A DNA stretch of 15,717 bases. Origin: Calditrichota bacterium (GTDB taxonomy: Bacteria; Calditrichota; Calditrichia; RBG-13-44-9). The translations under genes and the position numbers were made by a program. The first letter of the stretch is position 1. Every line of letters starts with the position of its first letter. The notes below the pieces were generated by a model that searched no databases, was not told where the DNA came from, and was given only the letters and a program-made list of their open reading frames with translations. Below, one piece after another: positions 15,168-15,717 of the stretch. The stretch covers positions 1 to 15,717 of the forward strand of contig JAJRXE010000377.1 in the NCBI GenBank assembly GCA_024276455.1. Reading direction: 5' to 3'.

Positions 15168-15717
15168 ATGAGCGGTTTGCTGGGTAGAAAAATCGGAATG
15201 ACCCAAATTTTTGCGGAAGACGGGACGGTGGTTCCGGTTACCGTTATCGAAGCCGGACCCTGCTATGTCACCCAGATAAAGACCAAAGAAAAAGATGGAT
15301 ACGAAGCGGTACAGTTAGGATTTGGGGTGAAGAAAGAAAAAAACACCACCCGGCCGTTGTTGGGACATTTTAAGAAGGCCAATGTACCGCCGGTGCGCAA
15401 GCTGAAAGAATTTCCCCCTTTCGAAGACAAGGAGCTGAAAGAAGGCGATGTGGTAACGGTCGATATATTCAAGCCCGGCGATCGGATTAAAGTATCGGGC
15501 TTCAGCATCGGTCGCGGATTTGCCGGGGTGGTGAAGCGTCATGGATTTGGCGGAGGTCCCAAAACGCATGGTCAGTCCGACCGTTTGCGGGCGCCCGGTT
15601 CTCTGGGTCAAAGTTCTTATCCGTCCCGGGTGTTCAAGGGGTTAAAAATGGCTGGTCGCATGGGAAACAAGCGGGTGTCGGTAAAAAACCTGACCGTGGT
15701 GAAAGTGGACGTGGAAA
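15168..15717 (+). CDS. rplC: 50S ribosomal protein L3, N-terminal part (3' end outside the window)
   Basis: An open frame of 183 codons running off the window edge; L3 is normally 205-215 residues, so roughly the last 25 are missing. L3 is an early assembly protein whose long extension reaches the peptidyl transferase centre. The translation starts MSGLLGRKIGMTQIFAEDG. It shows GPCYVTQIKTKEKDGYEAVQ, GFSIGRGFAGVVKRHGFGGG, KTHGQSDRLRAPGSLGQSS and YPSRVFKGLKMAGRMGNKRV. The Gln in GSLGQ corresponds to the residue methylated by PrmB in E. coli. ATG occurs twice in tandem (15165, 15168); GGAG 15158-15161 is six bases from the second and three from the first, so the second is preferred. It lies 31 bases after rpsJ. 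Confidence 0.97.
   Translation, partial: MSGLLGRKIGMTQIFAEDGTVVPVTVIEAGPCYVTQIKTKEKDGYEAVQLGFGVKKEKNTTRPLLGHFKKANVPPVRKLKEFPPFEDKELKEGDVVTVDIFKPGDRIKVSGFSIGRGFAGVVKRHGFGGGPKTHGQSDRLRAPGSLGQSSYPSRVFKGLKMAGRMGNKRVSVKNLTVVKVDVE

Noticed and set aside
1..15717. Possible mobile element, CRISPR array, defence or biosynthetic system
   Set aside because: All space is taken by core translation and transcription genes with intact frames and short gaps; no direct repeat array, transposase, integrase or foreign-looking segment was seen.

Overview
This window is a bacterial housekeeping block in which every gene lies on the + strand: the end of tuf, then rpmG, a tRNA-Trp gene, secE, nusG, rplK, rplA, rplJ, rplL, rpoB, rpoC, rpsL, rpsG, fusA, rpsJ and the beginning of rplC. 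Both end genes (EF-Tu and L3) are cut by the window edges. No mobile element, CRISPR array, defence gene, accessory gene or broken gene is visible, and no gap exceeds 86 bases. I looked for an undescribed system and did not find one. The only signals beyond the genes are small intergenic inverted repeats and some points of gene order.

Organism. The sequence has intermediate GC, AG-rich Shine-Dalgarno sites and frequent GTG/TTG starts. The proteins are plainly bacterial. Several features suggest the Fibrobacterota-Chlorobiota-Bacteroidota (FCB) neighbourhood, perhaps a Calditrichota-like lineage: fusA followed directly by rpsJ with tuf instead placed ahead of rpmG/tRNA-Trp/secE; a beta' subunit with a large insertion in the trigger loop; a beta subunit with a charged helical insertion before the KMAGRHGNKG motif; and an L3 with a THGQSDR...SSYPSRVFKG segment. 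This placement is an inference from remembered family patterns and is tentative below the level of Bacteria.

Layout. Bases 1-659 hold the elongation factor Tu tail, the zinc-ribbon protein L33 and tRNA-Trp. Bases 731-1468 hold secE (translocase subunit) and nusG (elongation factor). Bases 1485-3602 encode the L1 and L7/L12 stalks (L11, L1, L10, L7/L12). Bases 3645-11755 encode RNA polymerase beta and beta'. Bases 11842-14811 are the str cluster (S12, S7, EF-G), and 14828 onward is the start of the S10 cluster (S10, L3). In many genomes these are three separate operons (rif, str, S10); here they form one nearly gapless array, with most gaps only 15-60 bases.

How they work together. The products make the transcription and translation core: RNA polymerase (beta, beta'), its elongation factor NusG with the NusE/S10 partner that couples it to the ribosome, the ribosomal stalk that recruits the GTPases, and the two GTPases themselves (EF-Tu, EF-G). 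Gaps with possible regulatory content are the 71 bases between tRNA-Trp and secE, the 59 bases between rpoB and rpoC, the 86 bases between rpoC and rpsL, and the 31 bases between rpsJ and rplC. The rpoB-rpoC and rpoC-rpsL gaps hold inverted repeats of similar sequence and layout; the rpsJ-rplC gap holds a separate perfect hairpin.
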